DNA of 55,628 nt from Planctomycetaceae bacterium (GTDB lineage: Bacteria; Planctomycetota; Planctomycetia; Planctomycetales; Planctomycetaceae). Below, one piece after another: positions 48,102 through 55,628 of this stretch (positions are counted from its first letter, which is position 1; each line of letters starts with the position of its first letter). The stretch covers positions 1 through 55,628 of the forward strand of contig WFTL01000138.1 in assembly GCA_015485495.1 (NCBI GenBank), in the 5' to 3' direction. The notes below the pieces were generated by a model that had not been told where the DNA came from, did not search any database, and saw only the letters and a list, made by a program, of their open reading frames with translations. A program made the translations under genes and the position numbers.

Positions 48102-49106
48102 TCACTGCAGCAGGCTTTTTTCCAGGACAGCGCGGGCCGCTTCGTAGTAATCCTGCCAGACGATTTCCGGCTGGCCGTCCCGCAGACAGTTGCGGACTTT
48201 CTGCAGCGTATTGCGTTCCATGTGGGGACAGCGGTTGCAGGCACACGTTTCTCCGGACGAGGTCATGATGCCGGGCACCGGAATGAAGGTGTGCTGCGGA
48301 GCCGATTTCTGAAGTGCGTGAATCATGGTGGCTTCGGTGGCCACCAGAAACGTGGTTGGTTCCGCAGTGGACATGACGTGGCGTCGCATTTTCTCCGTTC
48401 CGCCGACAAAATCACTGAGTTCCAGGATATTCTGCGGACATTCCGGGTGAGCGATCACCTGGCTGCCGGGATTGCTGCGGCGGGCGCGCAGGAGATCCTG
48501 GACGCTGAAAATTTCGTGGACCATGCAGGAACCCGGCCACAGAATCATCGGCCGGCCGGTCACTTCCGACAGGTACCGCCCCAGATGGCGGTCGGGTACG
48601 AACAGAATTTCCCGGTCGGCCGGAATGCGGTCGATGATTTCCTGCGCATTGCCGCTGGTGACGATCCAGTCGCACAGGCTTTTGACGGCCGCGGATGTGT
48701 TGATGTAGGCCACGGTTTCGAAGCGGCGGCCATCGGCACGCAGCCCGTCCTGAAAGGCCTTCAGCTCATCGGCCTGGCAGCTTTCGGCCAGAGAACAGCC
48801 GGCCAGGGGATCCGGAATGAGGACCGTTTTTTCCGGATTCATGATCTTGGCCGATTCCCCCATGAAATGCACACCGCAGAAAACGATCGTCGATGTCGTC
48901 ACACGGGTGGCATCGCGGGCCAGCTTCAGGCTGTCTCCGGTGAAATCGGCAATGTCCTGGATCTCTCCGTCCACATAGAAATGAGCCAGAATGGTCGCGT
49001 CTTTCTCCCGGCGCAGCTGATCGATTTCATCCATCAGATCCAGCGGATCTTCGTAATCGGTCTCCGTGTCGGCGGCAAAAGGCTGGGACATCGCGGGAAC
49101 ATTCAT
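48102..49106 (-). CDS. nadA: Quinolinate synthase
   Basis: A 334-residue enzyme that joins iminoaspartate and dihydroxyacetone phosphate to make quinolinate for NAD synthesis. It carries the three [4Fe-4S] ligands of the family: the Cys of [11 protein letters not shown], the Cys of GSCMVHE and the Cys in [16 protein letters not shown]-like and HPECP motifs ([13 protein letters not shown]) are also in place. The start is not fixed by a ribosome site; ATG at 49106 gives the normal N-terminus and ATG at 49091 is an alternative. It is upstream of the M16 peptidase gene with 64 bp between. nadB and nadC are not in the window. Confidence 0.95.
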   Translation of the reverse strand: MNVPAMSQPFAADTETDYEDPLDLMDEIDQLRREKDATILAHFYVDGEIQDIADFTGDSLKLARDATRVTTSTIVFCGVHFMGESAKIMNPEKTVLIPDPLAGCSLAESCQADELKAFQDGLRADGRRFETVAYINTSAAVKSLCDWIVTSGNAQEIIDRIPADREILFVPDRHLGRYLSEVTGRPMILWPGSCMVHEIFSVQDLLRARRSNPGSQVIAHPECPQNILELSDFVGGTEKMRRHVMSTAEPTTFLVATEATMIHALQKSAPQHTFIPVPGIMTSSGETCACNRCPHMERNTLQKVRNCLRDGQPEIVWQDYYEAARAVLEKSLLQ

Positions 49107-49233
49107 CGAAACTGAGGAAACAACGGGTCGTCCATTGAAATTATGGCGACCAGACCGGGTGTCGTCGACCGGGGAACGGCAAACATCTTTTCGCTGACAA
49201 CACTTCGTGACCGCTCGCGGAGTGTCGGCGCGT

Positions 49234-50955
49234 CTATCGGTCGTTTTCGTCGGAAGCAGCCGGAGGATGGACGGCCGCATATTCCGCCCGAACATGCTTC
49301 CCGGGCGTGGTACCGAAGCGCCACCACAACGACAGATAGATTCCGGCAATGATGGCGGTGAGCACGATTCCTGCCGGGACGGCAAAACGCCAGGGACGGA
49401 CATCCACGTCTCCCGAACAGGGAGTGTCTCCTGGATCTTCCCGCGGCATCAGCACCCGAAAGGCCAGGACCACCAGCAGAATGAACACGAAATTGACGCC
49501 CGCCACGTGCAGTCCCTGAACCCCGTAGAACGCATCCCCCACCGTGAGACCGAACCGGTCGCCGCTCAGGATTCCGAAGACGAACTGGAAGATCATGCCG
49601 GCGATCAGCCCGGCATGGATCCCGATCGGCGGTGTGCGGCGGCTGCAGAAGGCCACCAGCATGATGGTGATCAGCGGCACGTTGGTGACGGACGAAAACT
49701 GAATGAGAACGCCGAACAGGTTGTCGCTGGTAAAAAACTTGAAGTACAGAACCAGAAGCACACTCAGAGGGATCAGCACCAGCCCGAAAATCTGTCCGGC
49801 CCGGACCGCTTCCCGATCGGTGGCCGTCGGCCGCAGGAATCCCCGATAAATGTCCATTCCGAACAGCGTGCTGCCGCTGTTGAGGAAGCTGTTGAATGAA
49901 CTGAGAATGGCTCCGAAGATCGTTGCCGCGAAAAATCCCACGGCCCAGTCCGGAAGAACCAGCCGCACCAGAAACCCGTACGATGCGTTGGCGTCCTGGG
50001 GCAGGGGGACATCGGACGGAATCGCGTAGCGGCCGCTGGCGACAATGTGCCAGGCGATGATGCCCGGCAGCACCAGGTACAGCGGCCCCAGAAGTTTGAT
50101 CAGAGCGGCGAACAGTGTGCCCTTCTGGCCTTCGGCCAGATTGCGGGCGGCGAACGTTCGCTGCACGATTCCCTGATTGGTGCACCAGTAAAACGTCGTC
50201 AGAAGCGTCACGCCGGTGAACAGCGTGTGCCAGGGCATGGGAGAATCCGAATCACCGACCGGAGCCAGACGTTCCGGATGCTGTTCAGCAAGAACCGACA
50301 GACCGGCCGGAATGCTGCCCTGCCCAATGAAACTCAGACCGAACAGAGGGATGAGCAGCCCGCCGACGGCCAGCCCCAGGGCATTGACCGTGTCCGATAC
50401 CGCAACCGCACTCAGACCGCCGAAAACCGCATAACAGCCTCCGATGAACGCCATCAGACCGCTGACCACAAGCAGATTCACACGCGTGTCCGAACCGAGA
50501 ACGGACGGAACATCGAACACGGGAATCATGAATTCCGCTCCGGAAAACAGGATGAACGGCAGCAGAATGAAACTGATGAGCACCACGGAAATGCAGGATG
50601 TCAGCAGGCGGACGCTGCGGTCGAAACGCAATTCCAGAAATTCCGGGATCGTCGTGATGCCGCTGCGCAGATACCGCGGCAGAAAAATGAGGGCCATGGC
50701 CACGATGGACAGCGACGACCAGACCTCCCACGTCATCAGCAGCATGCCATGCTGGTAGCCGCCCGCATTGATGCCCACAAGCTGTTCCGTCGACAGGTTC
50801 GTCAGCAGCAGGGATCCACCGATCACCGGCCACACCAGTCCCCGTCCGGCCAGGAAATACCCCGTGGCCGACTCATGGTCGTCGTTTCTGGTACGCCACC
50901 ATGAAACGACAGCTACCAGACCCGTGAAACCGACGAAGGAAAAAAACGTGAGCAT
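49234..50955 (-). CDS. Sodium/solute symporter (SSS family)
   Basis: A 573-residue membrane protein with about 14 hydrophobic helices. SSS marks are [30 protein letters not shown] near the start, YCAV-like [28 protein letters not shown] and [15 protein letters not shown] in the middle. The group resembles SGLT-like sugar transporters common in planctomycetes, moving a sugar or related solute with sodium. The ATG at 50955 starts the first helix; the frame is open to 51345 but that part is not membrane-like. The C-terminus is polar. It is divergent from the CobA-HemD gene. The substrate is unknown. Confidence 0.9.
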   Translation of the reverse strand: MLTFFSFVGFTGLVAVVSWWRTRNDDHESATGYFLAGRGLVWPVIGGSLLLTNLSTEQLVGINAGGYQHGMLLMTWEVWSSLSIVAMALIFLPRYLRSGITTIPEFLELRFDRSVRLLTSCISVVLISFILLPFILFSGAEFMIPVFDVPSVLGSDTRVNLLVVSGLMAFIGGCYAVFGGLSAVAVSDTVNALGLAVGGLLIPLFGLSFIGQGSIPAGLSVLAEQHPERLAPVGDSDSPMPWHTLFTGVTLLTTFYWCTNQGIVQRTFAARNLAEGQKGTLFAALIKLLGPLYLVLPGIIAWHIVASGRYAIPSDVPLPQDANASYGFLVRLVLPDWAVGFFAATIFGAILSSFNSFLNSGSTLFGMDIYRGFLRPTATDREAVRAGQIFGLVLIPLSVLLVLYFKFFTSDNLFGVLIQFSSVTNVPLITIMLVAFCSRRTPPIGIHAGLIAGMIFQFVFGILSGDRFGLTVGDAFYGVQGLHVAGVNFVFILLVVLAFRVLMPREDPGDTPCSGDVDVRPWRFAVPAGIVLTAIIAGIYLSLWWRFGTTPGKHVRAEYAAVHPPAASDENDR

Positions 50956-51274
50956 CGAAAGGCCGGCCGCAGAAGCGAGTCTCGAAAATCCCCTGAACGA
51001 AGGCCCGTCATTGTGGCCGTCGATCTTCCGACATGCCACTCCGATGATTCGTTCCTGTGCGGTTCTTTTCTCAATGACGACCGTCTGCTTGACGCCGGAC
51101 CGGACCGACGGCAGGGTAGACAGCCTCTGACAACCGGCGGGCGGGCAATCGGCAGCAGCACCGGGCCGGTATGCCGTAAAGACGTGTTCGTCCCGGACGG
51201 GCCGGACGAGCAGCCGGTCGGCCGACAGGCAGACAGACACAACTCCATCCGGTCGCGGTCCCGCGATCACTGTC
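50956..51274. other. Spacer between divergent symporter and CobA-HemD genes
   Basis: 319 bp with no gene recognised and no cobalamin-type riboswitch elements visible. It should contain both promoters; none was clear enough to list. Confidence 0.5.
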
Positions 51275-52852
51275 ATGCAGCCACTGTGCGAAAAAGGGAA
51301 AGTGTATCTGGTCGGAGCCGGTCCGGGAGACCCGGATCTGCTCACGCTGCGCGGTGCGGAACTGCTGAAAAACGCCGATGTCGTGTTTTACGACGGACTG
51401 GTGAATCCACTGCTGATGCGTCTGGCGTCCGGACGCACAGAACGCACGGCCCGGACGCGAACGGACGGTCGGCTGCCGGTGGTGCCACAGGCAGACGTCA
51501 ACGATCGCCTCATTCAGGAAGCCCGCCAGGGCCGGTCCGTCGTTCGGCTCAAAGGCGGCGATCCGTACATTTTCGGTCGCGGCAGCGAAGAGGCGCAGGC
51601 GCTGGAAAGTGCGGGAATTCCTTACGAAGTGGTCCCTGGAATCACGGCGGCGACCGCGGCCGGTGTGTATGCCGGATTTTCCTTCACGCATCGCGACCAT
51701 GCATCGGCCGTTGCCTTCATCACCGGTCAGGAAACACCGGACAGGCCCGATCGGCGCCTGGACTATGATGCTCTGGCCCGCTTTCCCGGAACGCTGGTCT
51801 TCTACATGGGACTCGCCCGGCTGGAAACGATCTGCCGAAGTCTCATGGAAAACGGCCGTCCGGCCGATACACCGGCGGCTGTCATCTCACGAGCGTCCCT
51901 GGCTGCGCAGCGCGTGGTCACCGGTCCGCTGAGCGACCTGGCCGATCGGGTGGCCGCTGCCGACATGAAAGCTCCGTCTCTGATCGTTATCGGGGAATGC
52001 GTGAATCAGCGGAAGACGATTTCCTGGTTCGAACAGCTTCCGCTGTTTGGGCAGCGCATCGGCATCACTCGTTCTGAACATCAGATGGACGATGTGATCC
52101 GATCCGTCGTGCGGCAGGGAGGACAGCCGATCCCGCTGCCTCTGATTCGCATCCTGCCGCCCGATTCCGAGCGGCTGGCCCTGCTGGATGAAGCCGTTCG
52201 AAACTGTCACACGGCAGACTGGCTGCTGTTCACCAGCGCCAACGGCGTGCGGAGTTTCATGGAACGGCTGAGACATCTGGGGCTGGACGGCCGGCATCTG
52301 GGATCCGTGCGGATCGCGGCTGTTGGTCCGTCCACCTCCGCGGCTCTGGAATCCTGGCACCTGTCGCCGGATGTGACGGCCGCCTCACCCGGCGGGGAAG
52401 CTCTGGCCGAAGCACTGCTGCCGGCGATCGCCGGAACGCGATGTGTGTGGCCGTCGGCTGATCGAGCGAGACCGGAACTATATGAACGGCTGACGGCGGC
52501 AGGAGCCGTCGTCGATAGGGTCGTGGCCTATCGGCACTGTGACACCGAGTCAGACGAGCGGCTGCGAGAACGTTTTCGGTCCGATGGGCCGGACTGGATC
52601 TGTCTGAGCAGTCCGGTGATCGCTCAGCGGGCCGCCGATGTGTTTCCGGAACTGACGGATCCGGAATGCCCGGTTCGGGTGGCTTCCATCAGTCCGCGGA
52701 CAACGCAGGCCGCGGAACAGGCCGGCCTGCCGGTGCACGCAGAAGCCCGTCTGGCCGAGTGGGACGGCCTGCTGGCAGCGATCGCGGAGGCCGTGCGGTC
52801 GCAGGACGCCTGGACAGATCGACCGGCCATGCCGGAATCGCGCGACGGTTGA
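51275..52852 (+). CDS. CobA-HemD fusion: uroporphyrinogen-III C-methyltransferase and uroporphyrinogen-III synthase
   Basis: A 525-residue bifunctional enzyme of tetrapyrrole synthesis. The N-terminal half is SUMT/CobA, making precorrin-2: GAGPGDPDLL at 14-23 and GGDPYIFGRG at 94-103, followed by the VPGITAATAA strand. The C-terminal half (about 262-500) is uroporphyrinogen-III synthase (RIGITRSEHQ, WLLFTSANGV, CVWPSADRARPELYERL). The dehydrogenase/chelatase of CysG is absent, so another protein must finish siroheme. Siroheme is the cofactor of the nitrite reductase at 4.5 kb, and precorrin-2 could also feed cobalamin. The ribosome site is weak. Confidence 0.93.
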   Translation: MQPLCEKGKVYLVGAGPGDPDLLTLRGAELLKNADVVFYDGLVNPLLMRLASGRTERTARTRTDGRLPVVPQADVNDRLIQEARQGRSVVRLKGGDPYIFGRGSEEAQALESAGIPYEVVPGITAATAAGVYAGFSFTHRDHASAVAFITGQETPDRPDRRLDYDALARFPGTLVFYMGLARLETICRSLMENGRPADTPAAVISRASLAAQRVVTGPLSDLADRVAAADMKAPSLIVIGECVNQRKTISWFEQLPLFGQRIGITRSEHQMDDVIRSVVRQGGQPIPLPLIRILPPDSERLALLDEAVRNCHTADWLLFTSANGVRSFMERLRHLGLDGRHLGSVRIAAVGPSTSAALESWHLSPDVTAASPGGEALAEALLPAIAGTRCVWPSADRARPELYERLTAAGAVVDRVVAYRHCDTESDERLRERFRSDGPDWICLSSPVIAQRAADVFPELTDPECPVRVASISPRTTQAAEQAGLPVHAEARLAEWDGLLAAIAEAVRSQDAWTDRPAMPESRDG

Positions 52853-53026
52853 CAAAGGGCATCCGGCACAGGACGTTAGCGGCTGACCGATCGCCGTTTC
52901 GGTCGGCGGCAGAAAGGAACACTTTGGTCGGTATGGCCCTGATCCTGTCGCCGGATGCCGTTCGGGGACCGAATGCGGACTGTCTGTCGGATCTGAGCGG
53001 CGTGTTGTCCTGTTGCCCTGGAATGA

Positions 53027-54034
53027 ATGGCTGCCATGAAGTGTCTCGTCCTGCGCGAAGTCCACGGATCTTTGGTTCTCGAAGAACGGCCCGACCTGCA
53101 GCCAGGACCGGGAGAGGTAGTTGTGCGGCTGCACGCGGCGGCTCTGAATCGGCGCGACTGGTGGATCACGCAGGGAATGTATCCGGGCATCGAACTCCCG
53201 TGCGTTCTGGGTTCCGATGGAGCCGGCATCGTGACTCAGTGCGGAGACGGCGTGTCCGATGAACTGGCAGGACAGGAAGTGGTGCTGAATCCCGGACTGG
53301 ACTGGGGAGACAACCCGGCCGTTCAGGACGCGCAGTTTACGATTCTGGGCCTGCCGGCCGACGGAACGTTTGCCACGGAAATCGTCATCGATGCGGCTCA
53401 GGTGTTTCCGCGTCCCGGGCATCTGGACTGGAATGAATCGGCGGCCCTGCCGCTGGGCGGCGTGACCGCGTACCGCGCGGTGTTTGCTCAGGGACGTCTG
53501 CAGGCCGGTGAACGGGTTCTGATTACGGGAATCGGCGGCGGCGTGGCCACGTTTGCTCTGCAGTTCGCCGTGGCTGCCGGGGCGGAAGTCTGGGTGACGT
53601 CGTCTTCTGAAGAAAAAATCCATCGGGCCGGGAAGCTGGGGGCCCGGGGCGGTTTCCTGTACACAGACGACACCTGGTGGAAAACGATGGTGCAGGAAGC
53701 CGGCGCTCCGCAGCTCATTATCGACAGCGCGGGCGGGCCGGGTTACCGGGCACTGCTGAATGCCGTTGACAACGGCGGGCGAATCGTCAGTTACGGAGCC
53801 ACCGCAGGTCCGCCCGATCGGCTGGATCTGTTCAAACTGTTCTGGAAACAGCTCCATCTGATCGGATCCACGATGGGATCTCCGACGGATTTTCAGGAGA
53901 TGCTGGACCTGGTGAACCGGCATGAGATTCATCCGGTGATCGATGGCGTGTTTCCTCTGGAAGACGGCGATCAGGCTGTGAGGAAGATGGCCGATTCGCC
54001 CCAGTTCGGAAAGTACGTGCTTTCCATCGACTGA
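53027..54034 (+). CDS. Medium-chain dehydrogenase/quinone oxidoreductase-like protein
   Basis: A 335-residue NAD(P)H-dependent oxidoreductase of the MDR superfamily. LPCVLGSDGAGIV, PLGGVTAYRAVFAQGRLQAGERVLITGIGGGVATFALQFA and SYGATAGPP are typical. The catalytic zinc Cys/His pattern (GHE) is missing, so it is probably a zinc-independent quinone oxidoreductase or enoyl reductase. GGAATGA precedes the ATG at 53027; an ATG at 53036 is almost equally likely. It is just upstream of the gamma-glutamyltransferase-like gene. The substrate is unknown. Confidence 0.85.
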   Translation: MAAMKCLVLREVHGSLVLEERPDLQPGPGEVVVRLHAAALNRRDWWITQGMYPGIELPCVLGSDGAGIVTQCGDGVSDELAGQEVVLNPGLDWGDNPAVQDAQFTILGLPADGTFATEIVIDAAQVFPRPGHLDWNESAALPLGGVTAYRAVFAQGRLQAGERVLITGIGGGVATFALQFAVAAGAEVWVTSSSEEKIHRAGKLGARGGFLYTDDTWWKTMVQEAGAPQLIIDSAGGPGYRALLNAVDNGGRIVSYGATAGPPDRLDLFKLFWKQLHLIGSTMGSPTDFQEMLDLVNRHEIHPVIDGVFPLEDGDQAVRKMADSPQFGKYVLSID

Positions 54035-54074
54035 ATGCGCACGTTCCGTTTTTTCAATGAGCAGGGGGGCCGTG

Positions 54075-55628
54075 ATGAAACGTCGACAGTTCCTGAAAAC
54101 CGCCGGTCTGACATCCCTGTCTCTTACCGGTATGCGGAAATCCGCGGGAACAGACGTCGGACCGCGGCTGCGTCTGGATCTTCTGGAACACCGCAACCGG
54201 AACCGGTCGACGGTGGTCTGTCAGAGAGGACTTGTCTGCGCCAGTCAGCCTCTGGCCGCTCAGGTCGGAATCGATCTGCTTCAGGCCGGCGGCAACTGCG
54301 TGGATGCGGCGATCGGGACGAACGCCATGCTGGGGCTCACCGAAGCGGCGAGCAACGGGATCGGAGGAGACCTGTTTGCCATCGTCTGGATCGAGAAGGA
54401 CCAGAAACTGTACGGACTGAACGCCAGCGGCCGATCACCGTGGAACTGGGATCTGAAGGCGGCCGAGAAGCTGGGACTGTCTTCGATCCCCCGGTTCAGC
54501 CCGCTGTCCTGGAGCGTTCCGGGATGTGTGAGCGGCTGGGGAGCGCTGAATGAACGGTTCGGCAGACTGTCTCTGGGACAGTGTCTGGAAGCGGCGATCG
54601 ACTACGCCCGCAGCGGGTTTCCTCTGTCACCCATCATTTCGACATACTTTCGCTTCGATTCCCGCCAGGCGCCCAGTCTGGCACGCGTGTTCCATCCGGA
54701 CGGACGGCCGCCGAAATACGGCGACGTGTTTCGGAATCCGGAACTTGCCCGCAGTTATGAAGCGATTGCGGAAGGCGGGCCGCGGGCCTTTTACGAAGGC
54801 GACATTGCCGAACGGATCGTGGCCATGTCCGATGCACTGGGCGGTCGGATGACCCGGAAGGATCTGCGCGACCACACGGCGACCTGGGTGGACCCGGTTT
54901 CCAGCAGTTATCGCGGCTGGGATGTCTGGGAAATTCCACCCAACGGACAGGGAATCGCAGCCCTGCAGATTCTCAACCTTCTGGAACAGTTCGACATTGG
55001 CAGCCTGCAGCCGAACTCGGCCGAACATCTGCATCTGTTCATCGAAGCCAAGAAGCTGGCATTCGAAGACCGGGCTCAGTACTACGCCGACATGGATTTC
55101 GCCGACGTACCGGTGGAACAGCTCATTTCCAAAGACTACGCCCGCCGCCGCGCCCGGCTGATCGACCCGGGTCGTGCCCGCCAGACCGTTCGTTACGGCG
55201 ATCCCGAACTCGACTCGGACACCATCTATCTGACGGCTGCCGACGGCGAAGGAAACATGATTTCATTCATTCAGAGCAACTATGCGGGATACGGGTCGGC
55301 TCTGTGTCCCGAAGGCGTCGGATTCCCGATGCAGAATCGCGGTCAGGCCTTCTCGCTCGATCCGAATCATCGCAATCGGCTGGAACCCCATAAGCGTCCG
55401 TTTCACACGATCATTCCGGCGTTCATGACCCGTGAAGGCCGGCCGGTGATGTCGTTCGGGGTCATGGGAGGCGATTTTCAGCCTCAGGGACACGCTCAGG
55501 TGGTGATGAACATGATCGATTTCGGCATGTCGCCGCAGCAGGCCGGCGATCAGCCGCGTGTGTCGCATTCGGGCAGTTCCAGCCCCTGGGGAGCCCGATC
55601 GACAGACGGAGGACAGATCACGTTCGAA
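54075..55628 (+). CDS. Gamma-glutamyltransferase-like protein, Tat-exported (partial, runs off right end)
   Basis: The first 518 residues of a gamma-glutamyltranspeptidase-family protein; the frame is open to the right edge. The N-terminus KRRQFLKTAGLTSLSLTG is a twin-arginine leader. Large-subunit marks are GLVCASQPLAAQVGIDLLQAGGN, GIGGDLFAIVW and ALQILNLLEQF. The small subunit should begin near Thr383 in SDTIYLTAADGEGNM; the nucleophile Thr is kept, but the normal TTH reads TIY, so autocleavage may be altered. MSFGVMGGDFQPQGHAQVVMNMIDFGMSPQQAGDQPR later is clearly GGT-like. A G-rich stretch six bases before the ATG serves as ribosome site. It probably acts on gamma-glutamyl amides or related acyl compounds outside the cytoplasm. 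Confidence 0.9.
   Translation, partial: MKRRQFLKTAGLTSLSLTGMRKSAGTDVGPRLRLDLLEHRNRNRSTVVCQRGLVCASQPLAAQVGIDLLQAGGNCVDAAIGTNAMLGLTEAASNGIGGDLFAIVWIEKDQKLYGLNASGRSPWNWDLKAAEKLGLSSIPRFSPLSWSVPGCVSGWGALNERFGRLSLGQCLEAAIDYARSGFPLSPIISTYFRFDSRQAPSLARVFHPDGRPPKYGDVFRNPELARSYEAIAEGGPRAFYEGDIAERIVAMSDALGGRMTRKDLRDHTATWVDPVSSSYRGWDVWEIPPNGQGIAALQILNLLEQFDIGSLQPNSAEHLHLFIEAKKLAFEDRAQYYADMDFADVPVEQLISKDYARRRARLIDPGRARQTVRYGDPELDSDTIYLTAADGEGNMISFIQSNYAGYGSALCPEGVGFPMQNRGQAFSLDPNHRNRLEPHKRPFHTIIPAFMTREGRPVMSFGVMGGDFQPQGHAQVVMNMIDFGMSPQQAGDQPRVSHSGSSSPWGARSTDGGQITFE

Noticed and set aside
50956-51274. Possible cobalamin or other riboswitch ahead of CobA-HemD
   Set aside because: None of the conserved blocks of known riboswitches was seen in the spacer.

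Overview
The window is GC-rich chromosomal DNA that reads as a member of the Planctomycetes. The strongest signs are a PSCyt1/DUF1549/DUF1553 protein next to a DUF1501 protein, several Tat-exported metabolic proteins, an AraC-free set of very long secreted or membrane proteins, and loosely packed genes with weak Shine-Dalgarno sites. The species cannot be named from the sequence alone. No insertion sequence, prophage or CRISPR array was found.

Layout. (1) 1-2.2 kb: the edge of a defence locus, with a restriction endonuclease R subunit of type III-like organisation running off the left end and a small MerR/excisionase-type DNA-binding protein in front of it. A spacer with two copies of a 71-bp hairpin repeat follows. 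(2) 3.1-11.6 kb: a nitrate assimilation operon: NarK-type transporter, NirB-NirD fusion nitrite reductase, DmsB-DmsC fusion electron-transfer module, and a molybdopterin nitrate reductase. A hybrid sensor kinase converges on it. (3) 15-17 kb: a small membrane protein, tRNA-Ser(UGA) and a DegT-family aminotransferase with a near-consensus promoter. (4) 17.5-28.3 kb: poorly characterised genes: a membrane-spanning P-loop ATPase, a receiver-like protein lacking its phospho-Asp, a secreted helical-repeat protein, a divergent alanine-racemase-fold protein, an RND/MMPL exporter and a VWA-domain membrane protein. (5) 28.5 kb: selC, the selenocysteine tRNA, with its own promoter. (6) 28.8-37.4 kb: polysaccharide deacetylase, amidohydrolase, PSCyt1/DUF1549/DUF1553, DUF1501 and a secreted thioredoxin-like protein. 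(7) 37.5-41.5 kb: RNase P RNA, an RlmL-type rRNA methyltransferase, and the hpf-ptsN-HPr cluster. (8) 41.5-55.6 kb: an oxidoreductase, a nucleotide-sugar epimerase-like protein, a ceramidase-like enzyme coupled to an M16 peptidase, quinolinate synthase, a sodium/solute symporter, a CobA-HemD fusion, a medium-chain dehydrogenase, and a gamma-glutamyltransferase-like protein cut by the right end.

How the parts connect. The nitrate operon takes up nitrate, reduces it to nitrite (probably with electrons drawn from quinol through the DmsBC-like module) and then to ammonium with NirBD. The CobA-HemD fusion at 51-53 kb makes the siroheme precursor that NirBD needs. hpf, ptsN and the HPr-like gene resemble the nitrogen phosphotransferase cluster of Proteobacteria, though without rpoN or rapZ here. 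selC implies the genome translates UGA as selenocysteine in at least one protein, but no selenoprotein was recognised in this window. Functions below are assigned by eye from motifs; no database search was run.
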